This document shows positions 32,300 to 42,700 of a stretch of 64,000 nt of DNA, piece after piece; positions within the stretch are counted from its first letter, which is position 1; the number at the start of each line of letters is the position of its first letter. Both the position numbers and the translations under genes were made by a program. The DNA comes from Bimuria novae-zelandiae CBS 107.79. Lineage: Eukaryota > Ascomycota > Dothideomycetes > Pleosporales > Didymosphaeriaceae. The notes under the pieces are model-generated. The model ran no database searches and had not been told where the DNA came from. It worked only from the letters and a program-made list of their open reading frames with translations. The stretch is from assembly GCA_010015655.1 (NCBI GenBank), contig ML976718.1:186001-250000 (forward strand), given 5' to 3'.

Positions 32300-33619
32300 C
32301 TATGCCGTCCCTGTGAGAAGGTTGCGCCACGCGTAGACAGACTTTCCAGGCCGCTCCTCAAAGCATCGCTCACCCTTCGCGTTCCTTCCGACCTCTCCTT
32401 CGTAATACCACTGCTCGGCATCTTCACTGGACATAGTCGCGAAGCGCTCGTCTCCCACGTACTCTTCGTTGACCCTGTTCAAAACAAACGCGCCTATTTG
32501 TGTTCCGTAAACCACCTCTTCTACGATATTGGACCACTTCCCGCTAGTCAAAACACAACGGGAGAACTCCATTGATTCGAGTGTGTACCGGCCCCGATGA
32601 ACCAGACCATGTAGTTCATCCTCGGTCGCATGGATTCCCTCAATATTGATGGATTGCAGCTTCTGCCATTCGGTCGACAAACCGAAATGTGCAAAGCTCG
32701 AACGATGGTTCGTCGAGGAGAGTGCCAAATTGGCGAATAGGTCCATGCGTACACCCAGATGGCGAAGTTCTTTGGCTTCGGACAACAGAGTGCGCATGTT
32801 TCTAGAAACTTCGAGCAGCATTGGAGCTAACGAGTGAGGAGTTTTCGCTGTGAGAGCCAGCTCCACTCTGGTCAGGTTGCGGAAGAAGCACTTTCCTGAT
32901 TCAAGATAATCTGGATTAGCGAATAGAAAATCCTTGAAACCGAAACCGAAATCAGGACGGGCTTGAGAATAGTCGAGGGGATAAGGATCTACATGGAACT
33001 CGCGAACTTTGGTATATCGTGCCAGAGCGACCGCCCCGATTAAATGGTGAAAGCCGTTCTCAGGTGTTGTCCAGGAGAATCTCCGGGGGGGCATATGCCA
33101 GAATACCCGAGGTAGGATATCTCGCATATCCTTCTTTTCGATTGGAATATGGCGCGGCCGCGCACAGTACACAATGGAATGCACGTGAGGCATCCACTCG
33201 AACGCCTTGGCGACGGTGTGAAGAAGAATTCCGTCGTCCTTCATTGCTTCTTGATCTCGATAGAGTTGCTGATATTGCTTGAACTTGGCATGGCGAAACC
33301 AGCCGACGGTATGTTTCAGATCATTATGATTGTCAACATTGCGTTGGTACTCGTGCTCGTTCTCCGCAAGCGCCCTATCATACTCTGTGGCGTCGAACAC
33401 GACCTCCTTGACGTATTCCCGGTAGATTGGGTGTAATGAAATCTTCTGAAAAGCGCCCATGGCTTGATAGCGAGCGCACGCAATTATGCTCCGAAATAGC
33501 CATACTGAAGCGTTGTCTCGACAGCAGGTGCTGACAGCGCGTACATTCTTGAGGTCTTTGTTGGAAAGATTGCTGAACACCTCGATTTGCAGCTCCGACG
33601 GAAGCTTTGTGAAGCTCAT
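32300..33619 (-). CDS. F-box protein
   Basis: This is an intronless frame of 439 aa. The first ATG is at 33619; the open frame extends three codons further only through a TTG. Residues 3-45 (FTKLPSELQIEVFSNLSNKDL...VRAVSTCCRDNA) form an N-terminal F-box that would bind Skp1 in an SCF ubiquitin ligase. The rest resembles the large, diverse fungal F-box family: hydrophobic, Trp- and Leu-containing segments without recognisable WD40 repeats, possibly degenerate leucine-rich repeats (HLGVRMDLFANLALSS, LQSINIEGIHATEDELHGLV). The substrate is unknown. It is not linked to a neighbouring pathway. Confidence 0.85.
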   Translation of the reverse strand: MSFTKLPSELQIEVFSNLSNKDLKNVRAVSTCCRDNASVWLFRSIIACARYQAMGAFQKISLHPIYREYVKEVVFDATEYDRALAENEHEYQRNVDNHNDLKHTVGWFRHAKFKQYQQLYRDQEAMKDDGILLHTVAKAFEWMPHVHSIVYCARPRHIPIEKKDMRDILPRVFWHMPPRRFSWTTPENGFHHLIGAVALARYTKVREFHVDPYPLDYSQARPDFGFGFKDFLFANPDYLESGKCFFRNLTRVELALTAKTPHSLAPMLLEVSRNMRTLLSEAKELRHLGVRMDLFANLALSSTNHRSSFAHFGLSTEWQKLQSINIEGIHATEDELHGLVHRGRYTLESMEFSRCVLTSGKWSNIVEEVVYGTQIGAFVLNRVNEEYVGDERFATMSSEDAEQWYYEGEVGRNAKGERCFEERPGKSVYAWRNLLTGTA

Positions 33620-34167
33620 CGTGGACAAAGCTGAAGGGCCGATCTATCCCTCAGGCTGGGACCCAGCAAGAGTGCCTGGCGCCCAGGTGCAGAGGACAAC
33701 GAAGAGAGGTAGATGTTTTGTGTCGTATGGGTATCCGTGCTGAGGAGAATTGTGGAAAACAGCAGCCCGCGGTCGTCAAAAACCAGCGTGTGGGCGGAAG
33801 CAAGGGCAGACACAGGCCGTGGGCGTGGTTGAAAGGTGAGCGCTCGAAGCTCGGGACAACCAATGAAACGGAGCAAGGCTGCCCCACCTTCCCAACGTAG
33901 CGGAGCAATAAACGACAAACTGTGTGAAAGCATATTAACAAGTGTTTCTAATTATCGTGTTCACAGATTCCCACTGCAGGGTATTATAAACTATCGGCTG
34001 TACGGGACTAATGTGACGGGACGATGCCTTTACACTATCGCGGTAAAGACTACGTGCAATCTGGAAGGCATGTTAAAATTCCACTGCAAGTTCTAGAAAG
34101 AGCCTCAGAACCGCGGTGGTAACCAATGAAGACTGTTTGATTTGTAGGGTATCATAGAGTAAAATCC
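33620..34167. other. Intergenic between the F-box and RAD10 genes
   Basis: 550 bp holding the F-box promoter and the RAD10 3' region. Frames here are short and I see no feature. Confidence 0.5.
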
Positions 34168-35319
34168 TCATTGCTGTCTTAACTTGTTGAGCGCTGCCAT
34201 AATCCCTTCGCTCACATTCTCATCGTCTTGCTTCCGCTTCTTGGCTGTCGAAGAACTTCTTGTCTGGTCCCCCGCTGGGGCCGGTTTTTGGACACCATTG
34301 GCGCCCATGTCTGCTTGCCGCTCCACTTCGCCCGGGTGAGGTACACGTATGTCCTCTGCGATGCGGTGATCAGTTCGCTTATCAGCATCCGGTACTATTG
34401 TGGCAGGCGCCGTCCTCGTCATATCCGCGGCCAACGCAACCGCATCATCCACCCTTCGATGTGCAGCGACCTCTACTTCGTTGTCGAGTAAAGCATCATC
34501 TCCATCCGCAGAAGTATTCTCGCGCGTGATGCCTCTTTTCGCAGCCTTCTTTACCCTAAAGGGCTCCCTCACAGCATTGCACCATCGCTGCACCTTCTTC
34601 TCTCCCCAGCCAGCAATCAATCCAATCTCCTCGGGTGTCGCATTTATAGCCGTACGCACGCTTCCGAAATTCGAAACCAGTCCTAGTGCATCGGTTTTGT
34701 TGATGCTACGTGGCACTGTGATGAAGTCGACGAGCCTGTCCGAATAGTGCTCTGATTGCTGGGCCTTGATGCTGGTGGGTGCAGCATGTTCAAATGTCTT
34801 GAATAGCTCGAGATAGCGACCTGCTTCCTGTGCGCTCCAAGCCAGCATGATGGTAACGTTGTTTATGAGCGATGTCTTGGACAGGTCCCGGAGCGAATCT
34901 TCGTGGTTCTCAATGTCCACCATGGTAAGGAGTATGCGCAGCTTGTACTGGCCCTTCAAGTCCCGGATGCGGTTGAAAATGTATTCCGGGTGCAGGCGGT
35001 GGTACTTGAGCGACAGAAACAGCGCGCACGTTGTTGCACCGACGACATAGTCGGCCGGGATGTCGGAGTACTCCCATGCCACGGTGCGCACGCTGTTGAG
35101 GATGGGATTGCCCTTCTGACGCGGCGACACGAGGATCGAGCTGGGTCCTGAGCGCGACGGCAGGGCTTGCGGCTTGGGCTGCTGGACTTTCGGCGCGTTC
35201 TGGTTCGCGTTCTGGGGCGCGTTGGGGCGTGCTGGGTGAGTTGTTTGCGCCGTTGCCGATGCGTTGGCGGGAGCAGCTGCAGCGCCGGCAGTGGTGCGGG
35301 GCGCGGCATCATCATCCAT
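34168..35319 (-). CDS. RAD10: Rad10/ERCC1/Swi10 DNA-repair endonuclease subunit
   Basis: This is a 383-aa intronless frame with ATG at 35319. Rad10 (ERCC1; Swi10 in fission yeast) is the non-catalytic partner of Rad1/XPF in the structure-specific nuclease that cuts 5' of lesions in nucleotide excision repair and trims non-homologous tails in recombination. The central pseudo-nuclease domain begins GNPILNSVRTVAWEYSDIPADYVVG (about residue 70) and runs through LRILLTMVDIENHEDSLRDL and NVTIMLAWSAQEAGRYLE. A tandem helix-hairpin-helix domain follows at about 215-280 (INKTDALGLVSNFGSVR, EEIGLIAGWGEKKVQRWCNA). The N-terminus is Ala/Pro/Gln-rich and the tail is Ala- and charge-rich, probably disordered. 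It is divergent from MED19 with 458 bp between start codons. Confidence 0.93.
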   Translation of the reverse strand: MDDDAAPRTTAGAAAAPANASATAQTTHPARPNAPQNANQNAPKVQQPKPQALPSRSGPSSILVSPRQKGNPILNSVRTVAWEYSDIPADYVVGATTCALFLSLKYHRLHPEYIFNRIRDLKGQYKLRILLTMVDIENHEDSLRDLSKTSLINNVTIMLAWSAQEAGRYLELFKTFEHAAPTSIKAQQSEHYSDRLVDFITVPRSINKTDALGLVSNFGSVRTAINATPEEIGLIAGWGEKKVQRWCNAVREPFRVKKAAKRGITRENTSADGDDALLDNEVEVAAHRRVDDAVALAADMTRTAPATIVPDADKRTDHRIAEDIRVPHPGEVERQADMGANGVQKPAPAGDQTRSSSTAKKRKQDDENVSEGIMAALNKLRQQ

Positions 35320-35777
35320 ACTGGCCGTGGACGGTGGGCGGTGCCGGCATGGGGCAGCGCGCTCGGAAGTGCTGGCAGACGCGTCGGTGCATCACATCAT
35401 GGTAGACAAGAGAACGGGGCTGAGCATAGGTAATGTCAAGGTGGCCAGTCGCACGTGATTCGCCTGCCCTAAGCCGGGGCCGATCGCTGCTTGTACTTGC
35501 ACCTCCCGATCCGCTTGCCGCTGATTTCACTCTCTCCAACGACCACGCCCACCACCACCACCCACCGCCCTTCGCCACACCGCGCCCACTGCTCACTACC
35601 GGCTCGCCCGCGAGCATCCACCGTCCTTTTCCCCTTCGTCGCCCGCCCCATCGCATGCGCAGCGCCTAAAAGCCGGGTACGCCAAGCGCCTGGACGGGGC
35701 TGCCGCCGACGTCCCTCACAGCCCGCCCTGCACCCGCCGCTCCTTCGCCGACCGCTTGCGCAGACGCTGCGGCCTCT
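35320..35777. promoter_or_regulatory. Shared divergent promoter region, RAD10 / MED19
   Basis: 458 bp separate the two start codons. The stretch is pyrimidine-rich on the plus strand (many CCACC, CCGCC blocks near 35540-35660), as is common just upstream of fungal housekeeping starts. No TATA box is obvious. Confidence 0.5.
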
Positions 35778-37032
35778 ATGTCAGAACATATTGCGAAGCG
35801 ACAGCGCTTGACGGGATCCTTTTCTCCGGCCTCGCCGCCGTACCACGTCGCCGCCAAGAGCAGCGAGACAAAGACGCCCATCGACCAGCCGAACACACCC
35901 ACCTCCCCGCCGTATCCCTCGATGAGTTCGCAGTCCAATGGCGGCCCTGCCACGACTGCGCACCCAGCGCCCTTCGCAATGACGCCCCCCTCCTCGGTGC
36001 ACATGTCGCAGCAACCCTCGCAATCGGGCCTCTCGGCGACCCCCGTGCATGCCTTCCCGACCCCCGCGAGCACCGCCGCGCTCTCGAGCTCGATCAACGT
36101 GGACGGCGACGGCGACCTGCAGATGGAGGAGGGCCAGGCGGATGACGCGGTGCGGTTAGGTGGACACAGACTCACTAACCACAACCGGCAAAACAGGGTC
36201 GTCTTCGCCGCCGACGGGGCTGTGGCAGCGTCCAAGGGTATCTGTGGCAGCCAGCTGTTCAAGCTCTGTCAAAGCAGTAAGGTTCCCTATGTACGGCGCA
36301 GTGTTGCTCTGTGTTACTGACACCCATTGCTTGGTAGCCCATGAGCCGTCTCGACCGCACGGCTCGCAGGACTTGATTGGGCTCTACGGCCTCAACGGCC
36401 TCGCTAGAAGCGTTGCCCGGACTGACCCTAGCACGGGCGAGAAGATCAACAAGCTGCGAAAGTCGTATGAAGGACACATCAAAGCGCTGCAGATCGCTGG
36501 CAAGCCCAAGGCAGTGAAGATGGAGGGAAAATTCACCAATCTCGTAGGCTGGGGCGATGATGACTACTATCTCTCCGCTGTGAATGGCAAAGAGATGCAC
36601 AAAGCCACCAATGGTGCTGGCGGCTTATCAGCGGACTTTGAAGACCTGGTCAACGGCGCATTGGGAGGCATGGACAAGGGCCCATTGCCAACTGCTGAGG
36701 CTAACAAGTATCGCTCTTACCTTGGAACCGATGAGACGGTCAAACCAAAAGCTCCGGGCGAAGGCGCTCCCCCTAGAGGTATGCCATCTGCGGCCACCAC
36801 GCCAAATCCACAAGCTTCATCTGCTGCTTCACGGTTAGCACGGCCAGAGAGGACAGGCTCCAAACGACAGTACACGGATGCTTCATTCCACGGCTACGGC
36901 GAGGGTTTCACAGACGACTACGCTGAGTCAACCGGAGGAGAGGACAACAACGGCATGGCGGCGAAGAGACGGAAGTTAGCAGCGTTTGAGCGGACCTCCC
37001 ACCAGGTTGAGGTTGGTGGTGCACGACGATAG
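35778..37032 (+). CDS. MED19: Mediator complex subunit Med19 (Rox3)
   Basis: Two exons (35778-36276, 36338-37032) with a 61-nt intron give 397 aa. Med19/Rox3 belongs to the Mediator head/middle interface, linking activators to RNA polymerase II in the nucleus. The diagnostic part is exon 2: PSRPHGSQDLIGLYGLNGLARSVARTDPSTGEKINKLRKSYEGHIK, then GKPKAVKMEG. Exon 1 carries LGGHRLTNHNRQNR and ends LFKLCQS, as expected just before that block. The N-terminal 120 residues are Ser/Pro/Thr-rich and low complexity. The C-terminus has a basic AAKRRKLAAFE motif that looks like a nuclear localisation signal. An apparent GT-AG pair within the HNRQNR region is not used, because reading through preserves the conserved sequence. 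Confidence 0.92.
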
Positions 37033-37877
37033 AATCTTCGAAAACGACGGGGCGAACGCGCTCAATGATGTGGACCAATGCAGGAGTACTGGCGCTGTCA
37101 AAGAAGTAGAAGGAGGGGGGAACTAACCAATTGGCATTCGAAGAAAATATTTGAATCGGGTTTTTAACTTGCTCTCATGGGCGTTGGCGAATCGGACTCG
37201 AAAAGAGCAAGGACTTGGGACGAATTTTCCATTGCGGTATTCAGCACACGAGTGTGTACGCGCGCTGCCCCCCATACAGCTACCGGACGGGGCTGTGCTT
37301 ATTCTAGTGTGTGTTTTTTTGCATTGATGCCCATCCTTTATGAGGGCTTTCGGCAGGTGGGTTGGGCGGTCATAGGGTTTACCTCACTTTAACTGTGCAT
37401 ATTGGGCGGAGCAGGCACGTCGTCGTGATACCCTTTAAGGCTGCATGAAAGCAAAACAAGAAATGTAAAATGATCATCGAACATGGAATTTGACCTCGGC
37501 TTGTGATGAGGAGTGCAGACTTTGGTGAGCCTGCATCTGCCTGAGCACCGCATGGGTAAGCCTTGTTAGAGACGAGATTGCGGTGAAACAACGAGATGGT
37601 GTCAACTTGGAGTGGCCACGTGTGATTTTCTCTTCAGAGGTACCGTCATCACATCGATGTCCTGCAGCGGGTTGGCAACCGCTTTCCCTGCTGAACCGGA
37701 CAACACACCAGAAGCTGAGGGTGTCCATTGGCCATACAGATAACTCAAAGTGGTCACTCGTATAAACTCGACAATTAAGAATGAACTTGAAAGATTAATA
37801 CATGCAATAAAATACCCAAAGCGCTATGCGACAAAAACTCTAAACCCATGTGTAGTATCCACCTCCGGACATGCATA
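37033..37877. other. Intergenic between MED19 and the FAD monooxygenase (convergent)
   Basis: 845 bp between two 3' ends. It contains T- and A-rich stretches consistent with 3' processing signals. No gene seen. Confidence 0.5.
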
Positions 37878-39773
37878 CTACAACGCCGCCCTCTCCCCAC
37901 CCATCTTCCTCCCAGTCACAGCGCCAAAATACATATCCAGCGCCTCACACGTCCCCGGTCCCTCCTCCAACCTCACCACCACGCCGACATACCCGTCGGG
38001 CCTAACCACGACAACGCCGCCCTTCTCCTCATCCAGCCCCATCTTCGCGTGCGCCGCGGCCTTCGCGTCGGGCACCCGCTGGTCCCACACGTCGTCAGCG
38101 TACACATGGTCGCGATACCTCGCGAAGACGTCCGGCAGCATGTCGTCGATCTCGATAGCCGACCTCGGCGCATTAAATACCGTGCAGAGAGACAGAAAGC
38201 CGGTGTGCGGGTTGTGCTTCTCGTGGTACCGATCTACCCCCGTATCCGCGTACTTGAGGAAGGTTGCGAAGAACGAACTAGGAGTCGCCATGTGCATCGC
38301 GAGATCGCGGAGTGCGGTGTGCGTAGTAGACGGGTTGCCGGCGAAGATGTACACGCGGTAGGAGCCATTCAGAGGGATCTCCTGCTCGAGGTGGACGACG
38401 TTTGCGTCTACGACACGGGTTACTGTCGCGGGGATGAGGGTGCGGCCAGTGCGGAGCGTTGTGCCTTTTTCGTAGGAGAGGATGAGTGGGTGTTGAGCCG
38501 GGTGCGAGGGGCCCCAGTTAATGGTGTTAGGGTTGTAGGCGACGCCGTAGCCGGAGGTGAACTCGCAGGAGGCCTTGAACGTCTTGATGAACTCGTTTTC
38601 TTCGGCGTCGGTGGAGGACGTCGAGGCGCCGGCGACTTCGCCGGCCGAGGGGAGGCGCGCGGAGAAGAGCTTTGCGTAGCGGGCGTCGAAGTCGAGGAGG
38701 TTCTCGGCGATGAGCTTGCGCTCGGATTCGTAGGTGGAGAGGAGCGAGCGCGGGGCGAAGCCGGATTCTACGTGGTGGATTTTCCACGCAAGGTTTACGG
38801 CGTCGAGGAAGGCCGTGTTCATGCCTTGGCCGGCTTTGGGGGAGTGGGTGTGGCAGGCGTCGCCGCCCATGAAGACGCGCTCGTCGAGGGTGTAACGCTC
38901 GGCAATGCCCTGGCCGATGGGGTAGACGGAGAACCATTCGACGCGGTCCCAGGAGATGGTGTAGGGTTTCAGAATGTCTTTGGCTTTTTGTTGGACATCT
39001 TCTGCGGTGGCGGTCTTGCGGGGGTTGAAGTCCGGTTCAGAGGAGGAGGCAATCTGGATGTAGAGGCGGACCATGTTGTTCTCGCGGGGAATGACCATGA
39101 TGGAACCCGCGTCAGAGTGTATTGTGCATTTCATCTTGATATCGGGAAAGTTTGTTCGGACCACACCATCCATGACGCCCCAGACGTTGGATATGGGGTC
39201 CTTGTACTTGATGCCAATCTTGAGTTGGTCGCGGACAAAACTCCTGGCTCCCTCGCCGCTGAAGAGATACTTTGCACGCACAGTCTCTGAAAGTGTACCA
39301 TCCACATGCGCAAGCTTGACTTCCACAGGGTATACAGGATCCGCGCCATCGTTCTTGAATCCAGTAATGGTCCACGGTCGTTGTACGTGCGTGCCGTGCT
39401 TCTCCATGTCCTCAATGAAAACTCTTTCGATCATGCCCTGATGTAGCAGTGTCGTAAACGGATGTCTCGCATCGATGAACTTTGGGCAAGAAGCCCATGT
39501 GCCTGTCCTGTGGATGCCCTGTGCACTCGGATCCCAAAAAGCGACCTCGTACACCTTTGCCGGCTCGTATTCCATAATTTTGCGCTTCAGCCCCATGTTC
39601 CGTAACAGGTCCAAAGACCGTGGCTGGATTCCGTCTGCACGGCCGGTAGCCGTGGGCTCGGACCGGTTGTCGATATGTTTGATCTTGTACCCCCATCTTG
39701 CCAGGCACGTTGACAGCATCAGACCAACCGGTCCAGCACCGACGATGACAACATCATACTTGTCGGTAGCCAT
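37878..39773 (-). CDS. FAD-dependent monooxygenase, phenol-hydroxylase type
   Basis: This is an intronless 631-aa frame with ATG at 39773. It is a class A flavin monooxygenase. The N-terminal Rossmann motif is [13 protein letters not shown] (residues 8-20). The [16 protein letters not shown] block near residues 310-325 binds the FAD ribityl/pyrophosphate and is followed by [11 protein letters not shown]. The C-terminal 200 residues match the thioredoxin-like dimerisation domain of phenol 2-monooxygenase ([20 protein letters not shown]). Such enzymes hydroxylate phenolic or related aromatic rings using NADPH and oxygen, in catabolism or in secondary metabolism. There is no ring-cleavage dioxygenase, polyketide synthase or regulator beside it, so it looks like a stand-alone detoxification or catabolic gene. 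The substrate is unknown. Confidence 0.9.
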   Translation of the reverse strand: MATDKYDVVIVGAGPVGLMLSTCLARWGYKIKHIDNRSEPTATGRADGIQPRSLDLLRNMGLKRKIMEYEPAKVYEVAFWDPSAQGIHRTGTWASCPKFIDARHPFTTLLHQGMIERVFIEDMEKHGTHVQRPWTITGFKNDGADPVYPVEVKLAHVDGTLSETVRAKYLFSGEGARSFVRDQLKIGIKYKDPISNVWGVMDGVVRTNFPDIKMKCTIHSDAGSIMVIPRENNMVRLYIQIASSSEPDFNPRKTATAEDVQQKAKDILKPYTISWDRVEWFSVYPIGQGIAERYTLDERVFMGGDACHTHSPKAGQGMNTAFLDAVNLAWKIHHVESGFAPRSLLSTYESERKLIAENLLDFDARYAKLFSARLPSAGEVAGASTSSTDAEENEFIKTFKASCEFTSGYGVAYNPNTINWGPSHPAQHPLILSYEKGTTLRTGRTLIPATVTRVVDANVVHLEQEIPLNGSYRVYIFAGNPSTTHTALRDLAMHMATPSSFFATFLKYADTGVDRYHEKHNPHTGFLSLCTVFNAPRSAIEIDDMLPDVFARYRDHVYADDVWDQRVPDAKAAAHAKMGLDEEKGGVVVVRPDGYVGVVVRLEEGPGTCEALDMYFGAVTGRKMGGERAAL

Positions 39774-42700
39774 AATGTCGTCCCCTCAAACTCTTTGCTC
39801 AAATACAAGATGTCGGAAAGTAGAAAGCAATATGGTAATATACAAGGGTATCAAAGACAAATGTGGCAGTTCGTAATGTGACGAGACGTGATTAGCAAGC
39901 GACGCTCAGTGGTAGTATATTCTGAAGTCAAACAAGCGCGCACCCCTGCGCCTAAAGTACTGGTTCCAAGATCATCCCACAGAAGCCGAAATCTCGTTTT
40001 CCAGAGCCGAAATTCGCGGTAATAAAGTCGGCGCCGCATAGCGCGACTCGTATCATGATGCCACGCACAAACAAGCCGAGACATGATACCGCCTCCAACG
40101 TGGGATTGGTGGATGAAGCGGGGACGGTTGCGGGAGTACAAAACGGCAATCGTAAAGGGAACGAACCTTACCTTTTAAGGTTAGCAAAGTATCGAAAACA
40201 GTATAGCTAATCAAATCTGGTCCATCCGCATCCGCGGACGCGCTAGCGGCATCACGTGAAAAACGCGGAAAACGATCTCGCCTCTAGATCATGGCGTCTG
40301 GGGTCTCCACACACGGCGGCGAGGAATCTCCGAAGAACAGCATCTGCGTTGTTGAATAATTCGGCCAACCCCCGAGGTCTCTCATAACTCCACTTCCCGA
40401 TTTTGTGTGCTTAGATGCCGAATCGGTCTGCCTTCAAACTCTTCAGTCCTCATGATCCGAGCCAGCGCCGTGGAGGAGGGGAGTCATGATCAGCCTGTTC
40501 CTTACGAAGCACGAGGTTGACCAGAGATGACACTATTGCTGCCCGACATCGACCCGCTGGTCCAAGTAGAACCACGAAAAGCCGCAAATAAGAGTGACAC
40601 GTACCGTGAACACCTAGGTTACCAATGGACGACTCGTTGTGCTACCATTACCACACAAATATGCTTCTCAAGTGAGGGTACCTTCCTTGAGCGACGGACA
40701 TTTTGTTGAGAGTTTCTCTGAAAGGCTGGAAGCAAAAGACGGAAAGGCCAACAGAAACGCACTTTTGTATCATAGGAATAAATGAGACCTGCTCGGTCGC
40801 TCACATCGTAACGTTTCCCCTTACCGAAAAATCATCTGTAGTCGCAGCGTCATCTGCTTCTCTTATCTCTAGCAGCTAGACTAATGATAATATCCTTGTG
40901 TCATGTTCATGTATCATTGATTGTTTAATATTCATATATGCTTGTTCTGTGTACGCACGCCCCCAAAAATATTGTACATACTCTGTTCGCGCGGTCCGGT
41001 TCTAGACTACAGTGTTCGTACGGGGTTAGTAACGCCAACGGGTCTGACATCGACTGATACGACGGCGGACTGCGAGAATCACGAGGAACCAGCTCAAAAA
41101 TAGCCAAACCACGCGCTATAGATCGTACGTACACTAGAACTAGAATGTAGCCCGGGTGCTTCTGCAGCGCCATCATCATTTACGACGTCTCCAATTTGAT
41201 CATCAACCTAGAATTTGCAAACAGAGATTTCAGCTGCATTATTCCCTCTACCAAACCTGAGGAATCGCCAATGTATTCCTTCCTCTCTACAACTCAATGC
41301 TATTTTCAATACACCCTGTAGCTCTACTTTGGTTTTCGTCTCCTTGTAATTCTGAGAATTTGAACAACTTCGGGGCCTTATCGTCCGCAACAAGCTAATG
41401 AAGTTTCAGTCAACACTTCGTAGCTTTCTTACTGAATAGAGAAAACATCATATATCACTACCCGCCAGGTGAAATTGTGCTATAGTCGCACATCTGAGCA
41501 ATTCGTAGGAAGCCGTGCCCAAGACGTGGCTGCTGTGTTGCTCATCCTGGGGCAACACACAAGGACCAAGACAATGCGAAGTGGAACTGTCTTACCCAAC
41601 TTTGTACCTACCCAACTGGGTACAGTGCCACAGGTTTGCGAATCTTCTGCATTACGCCTATCTATCATGCGGATCGCGTCAAAGGGACGTCGGCATCTAC
41701 CCCAGAGTTTCCGAAGAAAGCACAGAGAGGGGCGCGCTTGCAGGAACATCTTCTACAAGCGTCTTGATGGATCCTACAGCTGCTCCAGCGTGCGGTGAAC
41801 TATCCTGTGAGACAATGGGATTCCGATACCGTCTTGACACTTCAGGAAAACAATACCTGGCTAAGAGTAGTGTTCGGAGGAGGTGTTTGTTCACGCCTCA
41901 AATATATAATGGCGACGAGATCTAGCATTGCTCCGAAACTATGCCATCTAAAATATTGTGTTGGCCAGTTAGTGATATTCACACACGAAGTTTCGTGCAC
42001 ATCGATATTCTTCGCTAGTAATTCAATGTAAAACTCGTTCAGTTACTGATGCTTATTAAGTGAAGTGACTTGGTACAGAATCCTTGACAAGGTAGTTCGT
42101 GGGTCCGCAAGGACTAATGCTCTCCTCTGAACAACGGTAGATGATATTGGGAGGGGAAAGCTTACCGTCGTATGCAGACGGTGTATCGTTAGCTATCACG
42201 CGACAAGCAGCAGAGCATCTTTGAACCAAGACCCTTACCCCACAGAGAAACTTTGGACATGGATCGAATGGTATATCATCCCCCCCCCCAACCACCACCA
42301 CCACATATCCAAACGCAAGGAGAAGCGGGATCACTAGTTAGCGCGCGGTATTCGACCCGAATAGGCGGTCACTGGACGTAAATACCTTCTGGTGTGGTCA
42401 CATGGTACGGTACCCGGGGATCAGACCAAGCCACTGGACTTGGATGAAGCAGCTTGCGTGCACATCGGGTTCGCGTTCGGCGACATGAACCCGATATCCC
42501 ACTGTAGCTTCGCCGAGAGACTGTAGCTTCGCTGAGAGACCTGGCTGGCTAGCGATTGTGGAGAGGGTTCCAATAGCACTGTAGACGATGCAAAAGTACC
42601 AGCAGTATCCTCCTTTTACATGCACGTGGGTCGGGAGATGGGTGCATGGATGCGGGATCTCCAGTCATTCACAGGGCGAGACTAGTGAAGTCTGAAGTCG

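Noticed and set aside
36130..36198. Possible GT-AG intron inside MED19 exon 1
   Set aside because: Removing it would delete the conserved GGHRLTNHNRQ segment; reading through keeps the Med19 pattern and the downstream phase.
37848..39290. 480-codon plus-strand frame opposite the FAD monooxygenase
   Set aside because: Its composition (Val/Gly/Glu/Arg-rich) is the typical antisense shadow of a GC-rich coding gene; the minus strand has clear FAD motifs.
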